Below, in pieces: positions 43,508 through 54,793 of a DNA stretch of 64,000 nucleotides. The translations under genes and the position numbers were made by a program. Every line of letters starts with the position of its first letter. Positions within the stretch are counted from its first letter, which is position 1. The DNA comes from Apodospora peruviana (Eukaryota > Ascomycota > Sordariomycetes > Sordariales > Lasiosphaeriaceae). The notes below the pieces were generated by a model, which saw only the letters and a program-made list of their open reading frames with translations, searched no databases and had not been told where the DNA came from. The DNA is taken from NCBI GenBank assembly GCA_033439685.1, contig JAUEDM010000003.1, forward strand, positions 216,001-280,000. The letters are read 5' to 3'.

Positions 43508-46182
43508 TCACCAGTTCAACGCAGGAGGAGCCGGCAACGTCGAATTCAGCCGGATCGCCAACGCGCTGGACCCGATAAAGACAAACTTCTCCTTGTTCGT
43601 GATCTCCCAGTTCTGCGACGAGCTGTTCCAATTGCTGATATCGCGGCGCGTGAGGTTGAAGGTGACCGTCTTCTGCTCGTTCGCTTCCAGCGCCACCTCG
43701 TCGAAGCCGCGGAGCACGCCAAACGCATTATCTTTGCCCCCGAGCTGGACGTACTATTTATTTTGCCACATGTCAGCTTCGATTCCCAGGTGCGGGAAAC
43801 ATAAAAACCCTTACCAGCTGAGGTATCTCGGTCCCGGCCAACTTGCCCGTGTTCTTAATGACTGCCGACACTGTATAAATCACGTCATACAGTCCCGGGT
43901 TCCCTCCCGGAGCGCCTCCTGCTGGCAGCAAAGGCTGGGCAGTGCCATTCACGCCTGCTGTTGGACTGATGCTTGTCCCATTGACTGCAAAAAGCGAGCT
44001 GTTGTTTACCAGCCACGGGTACACATATGGCGAGATCCTCTTGAATCCTGCCGGCGCCATGTTCGCCGCAGCTGTCCTGTCAAGTGTGCCATACGTTGGC
44101 GCGGGACTAGTCAGACCGCTCGCTGCCGTGTAAGTAGTCGGACTCTGGACCAACACGTTAATGTCGAGATACGAGAAGCTTGTGTAGCTCAAGCCGCTAC
44201 CGAAGCTATACGTGGGCTCGATGCCGGCCTTGTCGAAATAGCGGTAGTCGATAAAGATGCCCTCGTTGAACGTCTGCGAGGGCGCAAGCGGATTTGACGC
44301 CTGGAACGTCAACTTCGCGCCGTAGTCCTCTACCGACTTGCCCCAGGTAAAGGGTGACCTTCCTTGCGGGTTGACTTTCCCGTACAGCACGTCAACGAGC
44401 CCGTTGCCGGTCTCTTGTCCAGGTAGACCGGCCCAGAGGATGGCGCTGATGTTTGGATGCTGCTTGGCATACTCGATAATCACCGGCCCGACTGTGTGTA
44501 GGACTACGATGGTGTTGGGATTCACCGATGCCACCGCCTTGATCAGCTCGTCCCCGCCATTCCACAATGTCAGGTTGTTTCTATCGCCCGCGTTTCCGTC
44601 GATCGTGATGAAGTTTTCGCCTGCGTGTGCCATGACAAATACAATGGCCACCGAGGCGTTGCTTGCTGTGGCCTTCGCTGCGTCCAGGTCCCAGTTGCCC
44701 GATATGTTGGTGAACACGGTGTTGTCGGAAGCCGCCTGGAGCTTAACCGCGGTGGCCGGCGAGATGAGATAGGGGTAGTCTGCCGTCCCAGACCCGTAAC
44801 CCATCGCCAGCGTTCCCTTGGTGCAGTTTCTTTCGGGACAGGCGTTAGGACCACCAGGTGTATCCTGGGCGTCTTCGCCAATCACGGCGATACTGGCCGG
44901 CCGTTTCAGGGGCAGAATGCTGTTTTCGTTCTTCAGCAGGACAACCGACTTTGCTCCAATCTCCCGGATGAGCTTTCCATGGCCTGCCTGCACGTCGACA
45001 AACTCGTTTACGACCGTGTAGGTTTGGTTCGATGCAGAGTATAACGGACCGACCGCGTACTTGGTCCACGCAGAAAAGTTGATCTCGGGCCGTGTCGTGT
45101 AGTTACCCGTACGGACTTTGTAGTACGCCGCCATGATTCTGACGACCATGTCATCAAGACGCCACTGGGGCACTTCTCCTTTCAGCACTGCTTCCGTCAA
45201 GGCCCCGCCCCATAGCGCACCATACGGAGGCCTGCCGCCATCGCCTGGCATGGCCATATCAAGTCCGCCGAGCGCCGAGCCGAGTGTCGTGTGCTGAGCA
45301 CCCCAATCGGACATGACTTGAACACTCATTGTCAGTTCAAGATGTACGCGTCCAAGTCAAGGAACCAAACTCACCAAACCCCTGAAAGTTGAGCTCGTTC
45401 TTCAACAGATAATTGTTCGTCCACCCGTTCTCGCAGGCATAATCCCCGTGGATCTTGTTATATGAGCACATAACCGAGCCAACCCCAGCCCGCACGGCGT
45501 CGGCAAACGGCCACAGGTACAGCTCGTGCATGGTTCTGTCGTCGATCTGTACGTCCATGCGGTTTCGGTAGTGCTCCTGCTCGTTGAGGATGTAGTGCTT
45601 GGCACAGGCGATGACGCCGCGGCTCTGGATTCCCCGGACCGTCTCGGCCATGGCAACGCCGGTCAGGTATGGGTCGGGACTGAAGCCCTCCCAGTTTCGG
45701 CCGCCCTGGGGCACGCGACCGAGGGGCCCTGCAACGGGACCCAGTTGGACGTCGATGCCCTTTCCGTTGAATTCCTCGCCCATCGCCTCGCCTCTCCGCC
45801 GCATAAGGTCCCGGCTGAAGGTCGCGGCGACGTTGATGCCCGCGGGAAACGCCGAGTTGTGATCCGTGTATCTCACTCCCAGCGGCCCATCTTCGAGACA
45901 GAAACCCCGGAACCCAAGCCTCGGCACCGACCCCGTCATCCCAATACACCTGTCGGCCTCCCACCCGGTGCCCGTCGTCAAGTTGACCTTCTCAGTTACC
46001 GTCAGGTTCGCGACAAAGGCCCTCGCCTTGGCGTACGCCTCGGCCCATTCTCCTCCTCCGTCCGCCCATGGCGAAGGAAAGAAAGCTGCTGCGGGTGACA
46101 ACGGTGTCTCTGCTGCTGTTACCGTCAGAGCAGCAACGGAAACCGTAACCAAGAAGGAACTTGATAGCACGTTTAGTATCAT
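43508..46182 (-). CDS. Secreted GH3 beta-glucosidase
   Basis: Three exons, 46182-45375, 45316-43815 and 43753-43508, give 851 residues. The enzyme hydrolyses beta-linked glucosyl ends, typically cellobiose, outside the cell. The signal peptide is about residues 1-23. The N-terminal GH3 barrel shows EKVNLTTGTGW, RLGFRGFCLEDGPLGVR, GRNWEGFSPDPYLTG, and KHYILNEQEHYRN. The catalytic nucleophile is Asp273 in VMSDWGA, formed exactly at the first exon joint. The C-terminal alpha/beta domain begins near SVVLLKNENSILPL, and a fibronectin type III-like domain ends the protein. Many N-x-S/T sites are present. Intron 1 (45317-45374) has a GTGAGT donor but an AAG acceptor; intron 2 is 61 nt. The acid/base Glu was not assigned with certainty. 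Confidence 0.95.
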
Positions 46183-47083
46183 TGTTTCTTTCAGAAGACA
46201 AAGCCGGTTTTCATTCTTCTGAGGTCCGCTGAGAAATCAAAGAGACACGACGAAGGAGAAGCCTTCAAAGCTCCAAAGATAATAAGATGCTCACATATTT
46301 GACTGCCCACTCACCCACCTGCAAGATAATGTAGGTACCTAGGCAATACCTAGGAACGGCAGTTATGCCAGAATGAGACCTGATCGTCTATATCTCCGAA
46401 TCACAGACAACATAACAGAGCAGCGCGTCACTGGCCCGCATCTGTGGTGACCAGTACCTGCAGCTAATAAACTCTTCAATAATATGTGGAGGCAGAGACA
46501 AAGGTTGCGAAATATTGGATAAAAATATATTTACCCATAGTGCCTTCTCCAATCTCTCAGTCAGTGGAACATAACATACATCGATGGCAAGGGCAGCACT
46601 GAGCAAATTAACACGCTTCCATACGTGCAATGAATGGCTCTTCTTACCCGTCGGCTATGGGATATCGAACCGACGTGGTTCGGCTCGGCTCGAATCATTA
46701 GAGGGCGGGGTGCAGTGTTGAGAATTTGGAGAAAAGGGGGCCATTCGGGAGTCAGTCAGTAACATATTTACGACATACAATGAAAGATCTATATGTCTAT
46801 TCAGATATGATGTCGATTTCAAGATGGGAGATGAATGTCCCAAGTAGTAGAACACCCCCAAGGAGGGAACATACCTGCTCGGAAAGAAAGTTAACCACCA
46901 AAAGATGCACCGCCATACCCCCTATTTCCACCTGCCTGATCATCAGCCCATTTGACCATTCCCGTAACTCCAAACCTTCCAAACCTTCTTAGATAGGTAG
47001 GAAGTCGAAAAAGACGCTCAAAAAACAAAGAACTACTTCACCCATCATACGTAACTGCGCACAATGATCCCTTGAGTCCGACA
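46183..47083. other. GH3 promoter region / SRO7 3' flank
   Basis: About 0.9 kb between tandem minus-strand genes. It contains GGTACCTAGG and ATACCTAGG palindromes near 46334-46353. No gene is visible. Confidence 0.55.
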
Positions 47084-50000
47084 TCAAAACAGCGACTTCT
47101 TGATCCCCCCAAGCAACACATTCCTTTTCTGCTTATTCATATACTTGCCCACATCATCCGCCCAGTTCGCGCTCGACTGCTGCAAATTATCCATACTATC
47201 CCCCATAATGTTGAGCCTCTCCGTCCGCTCGTTCAGCTGACGGGTCAGGTACTCGCCCCAGCCCTCCTGGCCATCGGCAGTAGTACCCCCTGCTCTCGCG
47301 CTAGCACCGCCCGCCCTGGCCTGCTGCTGCTCCGCCGCCGTGGCCGCCAACATCCGCTTGCTGGCCGGACGATCGGGCCCACCGATCAGCAAATCCAGAT
47401 CCGTCGGACTAACATACTGCGTCCCCGAGATCCACTGGAGATTACTAATCGTCGGGCGCGGGGGGGTCGCGAGGTCTGGGTTGACGAGAGTATCAAGCGA
47501 TTTCTCCAGCGCCTTGCCGGAGCCCCAAACCGGGAAGACGACGAGTTCGGACGGCCCAATCCAGCCCACCACGTCGCCGGTCTTGGCGACGATTCCCGCG
47601 GCGGTGCGGGCCGGATCGAGCAGACGGAGTGGGCTGCGGCCGATCTCCTTTAGGCCGGGGAGCGAGTAGCAGCGCGTGGTTCTGTCGTTGAACAGGGCGA
47701 CGAGCGCGAAGCCGTAGCTGTCGAGCTCCGCGACGGCCGCGGCGTGACATATGCCTCCGTCAAAAGACTTTGACGCTCCCTTGGCCGTGGCCGGCTTGAA
47801 AATCCGGACTTCAGTTTCCGATACTAAATAATATTAGGCGTTAGATAACCAGCGATAAACGAGACTTGATTTAAACTTACCAGCAACAAGCGTACCGTTG
47901 ACCTGCTTCCCCTCCCTTAAGCCCGCAACCACGGGTCCGGTGGCAGCCGCGGTGTGTCCCGTATCAACATTAGTCGGACATATGGCGATCACCTTGCCAT
48001 CCAGACTAGAAACACCAGCTAGCTTCACTGTGTAGCCTTGACCCGACGGCAACAACTTGAACGTGGCCACCCGTCCTAGGTTCGTCCCAACAAAACACGC
48101 AATGCTCGAGTAGCTGTCGCCCTCTAGCGTCATGACGCCAAACTCAATAACGATAGGCCACTCCTTGCCCGATGAATGCGACGAGGAGCTTGAGTGACTC
48201 TTGAGAAACCCCTTCTTCTCCTGTTTCGTAAACTCACTCGTCGCCCCCTGGTAAATGACAGCGGGACCACGCAAATCAACAATACTCAAAAACCCGCCTT
48301 CCGAGCCGGCCGCGACAAAGCCAACATCAGAAACCGACACCACGCTGACAGGCCCCTGCATCATCTCGTACAGCACAAACGGCTGCAAGCCTTCCTTTAG
48401 CGACGGCTCAGCTCTCGAACTAATATCGGTAAGCCCCCCCGGGTTCGAATCCAGTGGCTTCACCTCGTCCCTCCCGAAAAACTTGTTTCCTCCCCATCGA
48501 TAAACCACCACCTCGCCTGCGATCGTGCCGGCAGCGAACTCGCCGGTCGTCTCCGCCATATCCATCGCAGTAACCTCAACATCCTCATACCTGTCAACAG
48601 CCCTCGCGATATCCACCTGGAGCTGCGTAGGATTCTCAATCTCATCCCCATGACCCAAATCCCATATGCGGATCGTGCTGTCTGCGTGGGCCACCTGGAT
48701 AATATTCCGCCCCTCGTACCGCTTCCTCCGCTTCGGGGCCTCGGCGCCGCCTTTCAGGATCAGCGCGCCCTGGTTGCGCTTCTCCGTCATGCCGAGCCAG
48801 CGGCCGCGGTCCAGCGTCGAGACGGCGACTCTCGTCACGAACGGCTGCACAAACGACAGGCTGGGATGAAGCATGTTGGTAGGGGTAATGGGGAACCCAG
48901 ACGGGAAACTCAGCGTGATGAGCTCCCCGGACGATAGCGTGGCAAGAACAGCGATTGGATCTTGCGCGCCGGCGAAGTGAGGCGAGAACCGAGGAATCAG
49001 ACAGAAATCGACCACATGGACACCCGGCGGGATCTGCAGCGACAGTCTCCGTCTCCCTTCAAAGTGAGCCGCGAGTATATCCCACGACGAGGTGGCATAT
49101 ATCGGCGTCTGGCCCAGTTCTATGAAAGTCAACCCGGCCTGCGGGTCATCCAGCGCTTGACCACCGGCAATCAGCAGCGCGGTATCGTCCGGATTCTCCT
49201 TGCAGCACCACACCACCTTGGTAAATGGCGCGACAGGCGTGGACTGGCCCGTCTTCGAAGTCGGCTCGTTGATCCTAGTATCGTAGATCGATCTCGCTGC
49301 TACAAGGCGGCCGTCCTTGGCATCCCAAAACACTAGACTTCCATCCTCATGAGCGGTCAGGACGAACGTGCCAGTCGGGTGCCACAACGCATGCGTCAAC
49401 CTCGGCCTCCGCGCCGCCCCAACCCCCTCCCCGTTACCACCGGGCGCTCCAGGAGGTAGGGTGTACTCAAAGAACTTGACCGGCAGGTTCTGCTTGAACG
49501 AGTAGATGACCGCGCCATGGGAGTAAGCAATCAGTAACCGACCAATGTCTCGCGGGTGCAGCTGCATCCCGACCAGCGCTGCCCCGGCCCTCGGGTCTCT
49601 GCTGTCCCTGTCCCTCCCGGCCCAGAAATTCGGAATGCGGAACGGCGACGGCCGCTCGCGGTCCAGGTCGTAGGCAAACACGTCGCCGTTCTGCTGGCCC
49701 ACCAACGCCCAGTCCAGCATCGGGTCCGTCGCTACGCACACCGTCCCGGGGTACACGTATTTCCCCAGCTTTGTGACGGTATCGAGATCCCAGATGGCGA
49801 TCTCATTGTGGCTGTCGAGGCTGACCAGTCGGTTCGCGACAAAGTGCAGCTGGCGGAACGAGGTCGGTCGCGCTGAGGTAGAAAAGAACTTGTGGACGCG
49901 CGACTGGCCAAAGACGTAGATCTTGCCCGGGCCGAACTTGGACTCGTTTGTACCCACCGCGAGGAGGGATTGCACCGGTTCGTAGGCGAGGCAGCTAGAC

Positions 50001-50175
50001 ACCCGTGGTAAATAAGTTGTGCTGTGGTAAAAAAACCGAAATAAGGTAAACTGCACCTGATCTGCGAGTTGATCCCGTAGCGCGATTGCTCGTCGGGAGC
50101 AAACTGCGCGGCGAGAATTCCTGCCGAGAGGTCATTCTGCATCCCCGCCTGTTTTCCCCGGAGGAAGCTGGCCAT
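47084..50175 (-). CDS. SRO7: Lgl/tomosyn-family exocytosis protein (Sro7-like)
   Basis: Three exons, 50175-50057, 49994-47881 and 47823-47084, give 990 residues, close to yeast Sro7. These proteins bind the t-SNARE Sec9 and Rab Sec4 and promote fusion of secretory vesicles at the plasma membrane. The N-terminal MASFLRGKQAGMQNDLSAGI leads into WD40-type repeats: INSQISCLAYEPVQSLLAVGT, GKIYVFGQSRVHKFF, NEIAIWDLD, LTHALWHPTGTFVLTAHEDGS, and TIRIWDLGHGDEIEN, which form two beta-propellers. The C-terminus carries an R-SNARE-like segment (QLNERTERLNIMGDSMDNLQ and ANWADDVGKYMNKQKRN), as in tomosyns, though without a membrane anchor. The first donor is an atypical GTGCAG; the alternative joints break the frame. 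No regulatory site is evident. Confidence 0.9.
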
Positions 50176-51445
50176 TTTTGATGATCTTTATGTTTTTTGA
50201 TGGTGTTGTGGACAAGAAGGACGAGGAAGCCACCTTATTGATTCATCCCATCATATGCCTAGGTAAGGTAGGTATCCATCATCTACTTCTAGTGCTCGTC
50301 GGTAATGGTCAACCACCAGGTAAGCTTTTGCAGGCTGCTGCATCCGTACCGAACGGAGGAGCAAGCTGCTGGATTACGTAGGAGCTCCCCCCACCCATCT
50401 TTCGACGGGGTAAAAAATAAAGTCCAATCAATCTATACCGCATTAGGTAATTCCTGCCGACCTACGTTGGGCGTTGCCGCATCAACGACCCCCTTTTCTT
50501 CTTAAAAGCCATATCCTGATTCCGACACCCCCTTCCCAAAAGAGACCATTAGATAGACACGTCAGCTATCAACATGCGATATTCCATACTTTGAGATCGC
50601 GATAATCATTGGTATATTCGTAACCTATTATTTATCAGCAGCATCGCAAACTCTAACTCTGCTCCCCAGTCCCTGCTCGTTTCAGTCATTTCTTCAAGTA
50701 TCCTGCCCCTGATTCCATGGTGTCCGTTGCCCCTTTCTCATCTCATCCGTCCAGCCAGTTCTTACCGGAATACCTTGGGTATTCGCGTACCCTCCAAACG
50801 CCACCCGTTGCTCTCTTCGAAATCTTATATGAGCATTCAATACCCTGTGCCTGCATGAAATTGAGCATTACCACGGTACCTAGGTCAAGAGATCGCGCAA
50901 ACAGCTGACCGACCATCTTCGAGTGATACGACACTGCAGTCAAAACCTGTTTGGTGCTAGTTCCACGACAAAAACCTGAGAGAAACATACAAGATCACAT
51001 CAAATAAACACCAAAGTATGCATAAGTCAAGCAAGTAGGGTGATATCAACGCATGATTCATTTACGGACCTATGTTGATCTAACCGCTAGAATATCTCGT
51101 GGAATAGTCACCGCCCTAAATCAAGGCAATTTCCTCCTCCGAGTTGGAGCCGCCCCCCGTGGTGGTTCTCCCGTGTTCCTCCCTTCCCAAGATAGCCCAG
51201 GGCCAAAGACTTCGCAACGAAAATCAAATGATAATAGCCACCTGTAGTATGTCGGGTGACTGAGATAGTTAAGAGCTTTTAACGATCCAGCCTACAGGGC
51301 AAACGAAAAAAGAAGCAAATGACAATAGCCCACCCGCAGTATATCGGGCACGGCTGTGAGATAGATCGTGATATGCCGTTCACTTCTCGCCATCCCATCG
51401 TGGCAGTAGACAACTAGAGATGCGGAGAGGGATGCAGACATCTTC
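50176..51445. other. SRO7 promoter region and Argonaute 3' flank
   Basis: About 1.3 kb. Its right part contains an imperfect direct repeat (51218-51268 and 51304-51364). Short open frames are not convincing. Confidence 0.55.
51218..51364. repeat. Imperfect direct repeat, about 50-60 bp, two copies
   Basis: Copy 1 (51218-51268) and copy 2 (51304-51364) share CAAATGAYAATAGCC, then GYAGTATRTCGGG and GAGATAG. Most differences in the aligned blocks are transitions (C/T or A/G), with small indels between them. Confidence 0.6.
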
Positions 51446-54400
51446 TTAGACCCACCACATTGTCTTCTTGAAGGTTGCGATAGCCTCAGGCCTGGCAGTT
51501 GGGCCTCCGATCGGCAGCAAAGGGAGGCACGTGGTGTCCTTCATTCGCGTCGATGATGAAGCGCTGGGATCATGCTTAGCCATGAGACCAGGCTTCGCTC
51601 CAACTTCAGACCTCGCAGTCTCAGGAGCCTGCGCGCTAGATGCCAGATTCTCATGAGCTCGTGCCCTATTACTAGCCAGGTGCGCGTAGTACACCGCAGG
51701 GTGCAGAGAAACTGGTGTGGTCGAGCGGCAGTACTGATAGCAATGATGGTATAGCATCTGCTGCAGATTGGTGACGGGCATCTTGATCTCGTCGTGAATA
51801 ACATTGTAGTGAACAGGACGAGCAGTGCCCTGGATAGCCGAATGCGAGCACAGGTAGAAATCGTAATGGAAAGGATGAGTGACCTCGCGCTCTACTAGAG
51901 TTCCCGGAAAAGCATTTCCATTCTTATCGCCCTTCTCAGGGAAGAAGCGAATGTGGTGACGCTTTGTACAGATAATGACCGTGATCTTAGGCACTTTATG
52001 GATGGTGGCCTTGAATGCGCGCTTGAACTCCTCAACCTCGTACTCCATGACGTGGGCAAACTGACCCTCGGAAACACCGTCGCGGAGATAGAAAACATGC
52101 TCAGGATCAGTCCGGTTCTGCATTCTCCAAGCCTTAATGATATCCGGCAGCATGGAGTGCGTGTTGCTCGGCGTCAGGACCTCAGTTCGCCAGCCATTGG
52201 TTTGAACAGCCGCACGATAGACCGCGCAATCCTTGTCCATCGAGACACACATGGCAGCCATCGAAGGTTGCGCCGAGCCTGGTGCCCCATGGGAGACGTC
52301 GACGCCGATGAACATAGTCGGGGTCTTGAGCTGGCTCGGAACCTTCGTAGTCTGTCCTCCGAGCTTGGCATTGACCTTCATGCAGACATTCGAACAGTAC
52401 TGGCCCTGAGCCTTGCGCACGTTGGAAGCTTGAACCATTTGAGTCGGGATTGCCCAGCGGCAGTCCGCATTCTTCTTCAAGCGTTCGTAGACCCATGAGG
52501 TCTTGTCCTTCAAGACAAAGAAGATGATTTGCGGAGTCTGCTTGAAGTTATTTCCACACTGGTTGTAGACGTGCTCGACGATCTCGTTGTGGCCCGCCTT
52601 GGCTGGTGCCATCAATACGAGCGGCTGTGAAGCAACACTACCGCCGTGGCTCTTGTATGACTGGACAAAGACCTTGATGAAGTTGTCCAGGGTTGGCCGA
52701 TCGACGCTATTATCCAAGACGCAGAAAGCCCAAGAGTTGAGCTTCTCGCGGTTGGCAAGAACAAACTCCTGTCCACGAAGATCCCATCGGCCGGTGGTTC
52801 GCGGATCCACGGTCTTCTTTTTGAAGGAAATGATTGGGCTCTTGATCAACTTGGCAGCGACCATCTGCATCTGGGGATCGATCTTGACTCCAAACGATCG
52901 CAGATACTTATCCTTATCCCAATCAAGGTTCTGGACCATCTTCATGATCTGTTCCCTGCGCGCAGGCGGGCGCTGAACAGCAAACTTGATCATCTCTGAC
53001 GTTTGATCTGGGTCGAGCTTGAAGGGGAACGGGTTGAAGCGCTGAACCTCACAGACCTCCATTGGGAAGTACCCGGCACGATTGGTCTCGATCATAGGCC
53101 ATGAGGGGTACTGAAGCCTAGCATTGTATTGCTCAGCGTAGTACTGGAAGATCGAGTATGTCTTGGTCTTGCCATCGGGCATTCGCTTCTCAAACGTGAT
53201 GGTCTTGGCGTTGGCACCCTCGTCGGTTGGGGCAAAAGTGAATCGCTTCACCTTGTACTCCTTCGTGTCTTGGGTCTTTCCGCGGTGGCTGACCTCGAAT
53301 CGGACATTGTGCAGGCGACGGAGCATCCTGAACGCCTCGGATTGGCCCCAAGTGTTAGGGCCCGTCTTGACGGGCTTGAGCACCTTGTAAAGGTCACCGT
53401 ATTGGACTTGTCCAAGTTAGCATGCAGCTTTTATAGAATCAGAATAGTCCATAATGTGCTACTTACTTCCTTGATACTTTCTATCACTGGCACTCAAGAA
53501 GTTCCGAACAAGCTGCTCGAACTTCTGTCCAATCCAGAAGGTTTGGTTCGAGACATCAACGTTTACGCCAAGACCCAAGCCGCCCTGGTTGATAGACTAG
53601 AATATATGCGTTAGATTGGAGACAAGATTTTCTCGATAAGTATACTTACCTCGTTCAAGCGGACTGCCGAGTAGATGCCCTTGATGGCTTCAGTGTAGGC
53701 GTTGAGATGGTGGGTCTCAGACGCGTTGTTGAACAGCGTGCGCTTGATCAACTTCATGCGCTCCGATGGTCCCTGACGAAGTACATGATCAAGGAAGCCT
53801 GGATATGTTAGCAAACAGAATCGTGCTGAGGTAATATCACGTCACTTACTAATGCATTCCAAGACCGAGGTATCCCAGGCCGACTTCTTGGTCAAGTAGC
53901 CCTTGAGGGCCTCCAAGCGAACCTTTCCAGTGCATCGAACGATGAGAAGGAATTTATTGGCCGGCCTGGTTGAGTTGGGGTTGGCAAGCCTGCCCTTCTC
54001 CTGATCAAGATCCACCATGATCTTCAGCTCGGTGACATTGTTCGTCGACCTAGCAATTAAGCAGTTAGTAGAAACCCAACAGGTAACTTGGAAATTGCGG
54101 TTCTTACCAAGCAATCTTGCGGTAGTCATAGATCCAAGGATTCTTGTGCTGGGCCAGCGCTACCTGGGCAGTGCGAGACTTCCAGACCTTCTCGTACACA
54201 ATGGGATGTGTAGGCTCAGGGCTCACGGTAATCTGTAAGAGTTAGCTACGCTGAACAAGAATGTCCTCGGCTGTAGATGATGAACTCACGTCAAACTGCT
54301 TGACATCGGGGTTGCTCATGGAAACCACACGGAACTGGTTGACCGCGACCCTGATGTTGTCGCCCGAGGTACTGAAGCCAGGTCGAGTGGCAAAGGGAGT

Positions 54401-54793
54401 ATGCTCCTTTTTGGGATCCTAAAGAAGAGATGAGTTATTAGCTTCACCCATTCATAATTTGAGGTGACTTCATACCAAGTAAGCCTCGGGGGGGAGATCA
54501 CAGCGCTTGTTGATGCGCTCATGCGCCTCGCCCGGCTGGGGAGCATTCTCGCGACCAGGGTCAAAGCCAAGAGGCTTTGGATAGGCGGAAGGCTTTGGGG
54601 CAGGCGTGCCCGAGGTAGAACCTCCATGCTGCGATCCTCCATGCTGGGAATCTCCGTGCTGGGAACTGCCATGTCCAGAACGGGGACGGGAACGAGTATC
54701 CGAAGCGCGGTCGAGGTTCATTCCCGGAATGCGCAAGGCATTTCCTGGGGTCATGGGGCCGTTACCCGAATAGTTGCGGTTGGGAGTAGCCAT
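51446..54793 (-). CDS. Argonaute (QDE-2-type) small-RNA effector
   Basis: Seven exons, 54793-54476, 54418-54290, 54232-54108, 54049-53850, 53798-53650, 53596-53467 and 53406-51446, code 1003 residues. Argonautes bind small RNAs and slice or silence matching RNAs; in Neurospora QDE-2 acts in quelling and SMS-2 in meiotic silencing. The N-terminal 90 residues are Gly/Ser-rich with repeats of SQHGGSQHGGS. The N domain (VAVNQFRVVSM), linker, PAZ region (after DRKYQGIQYGDLYKVLK) and PIWI domain follow. The slicer triad appears intact: Asp720 in FIGVDVSHG, Asp793 in YLRDGVSEGQF and His926 in YYAHLASNRAR. The end MWWV matches the hydrophobic Argonaute C-terminus. Introns are 51-60 nt; the sixth uses an AAG acceptor just after a GCTAAC branch site. 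Which paralogue it is cannot be told without a tree. Confidence 0.93.

Noticed and set aside
48428..48446. A GGTTCGAATCC tRNA T-loop-like sequence
   Set aside because: It lies inside the SRO7-like coding exon, and no acceptor stem, D-arm or anticodon arm is present around it.
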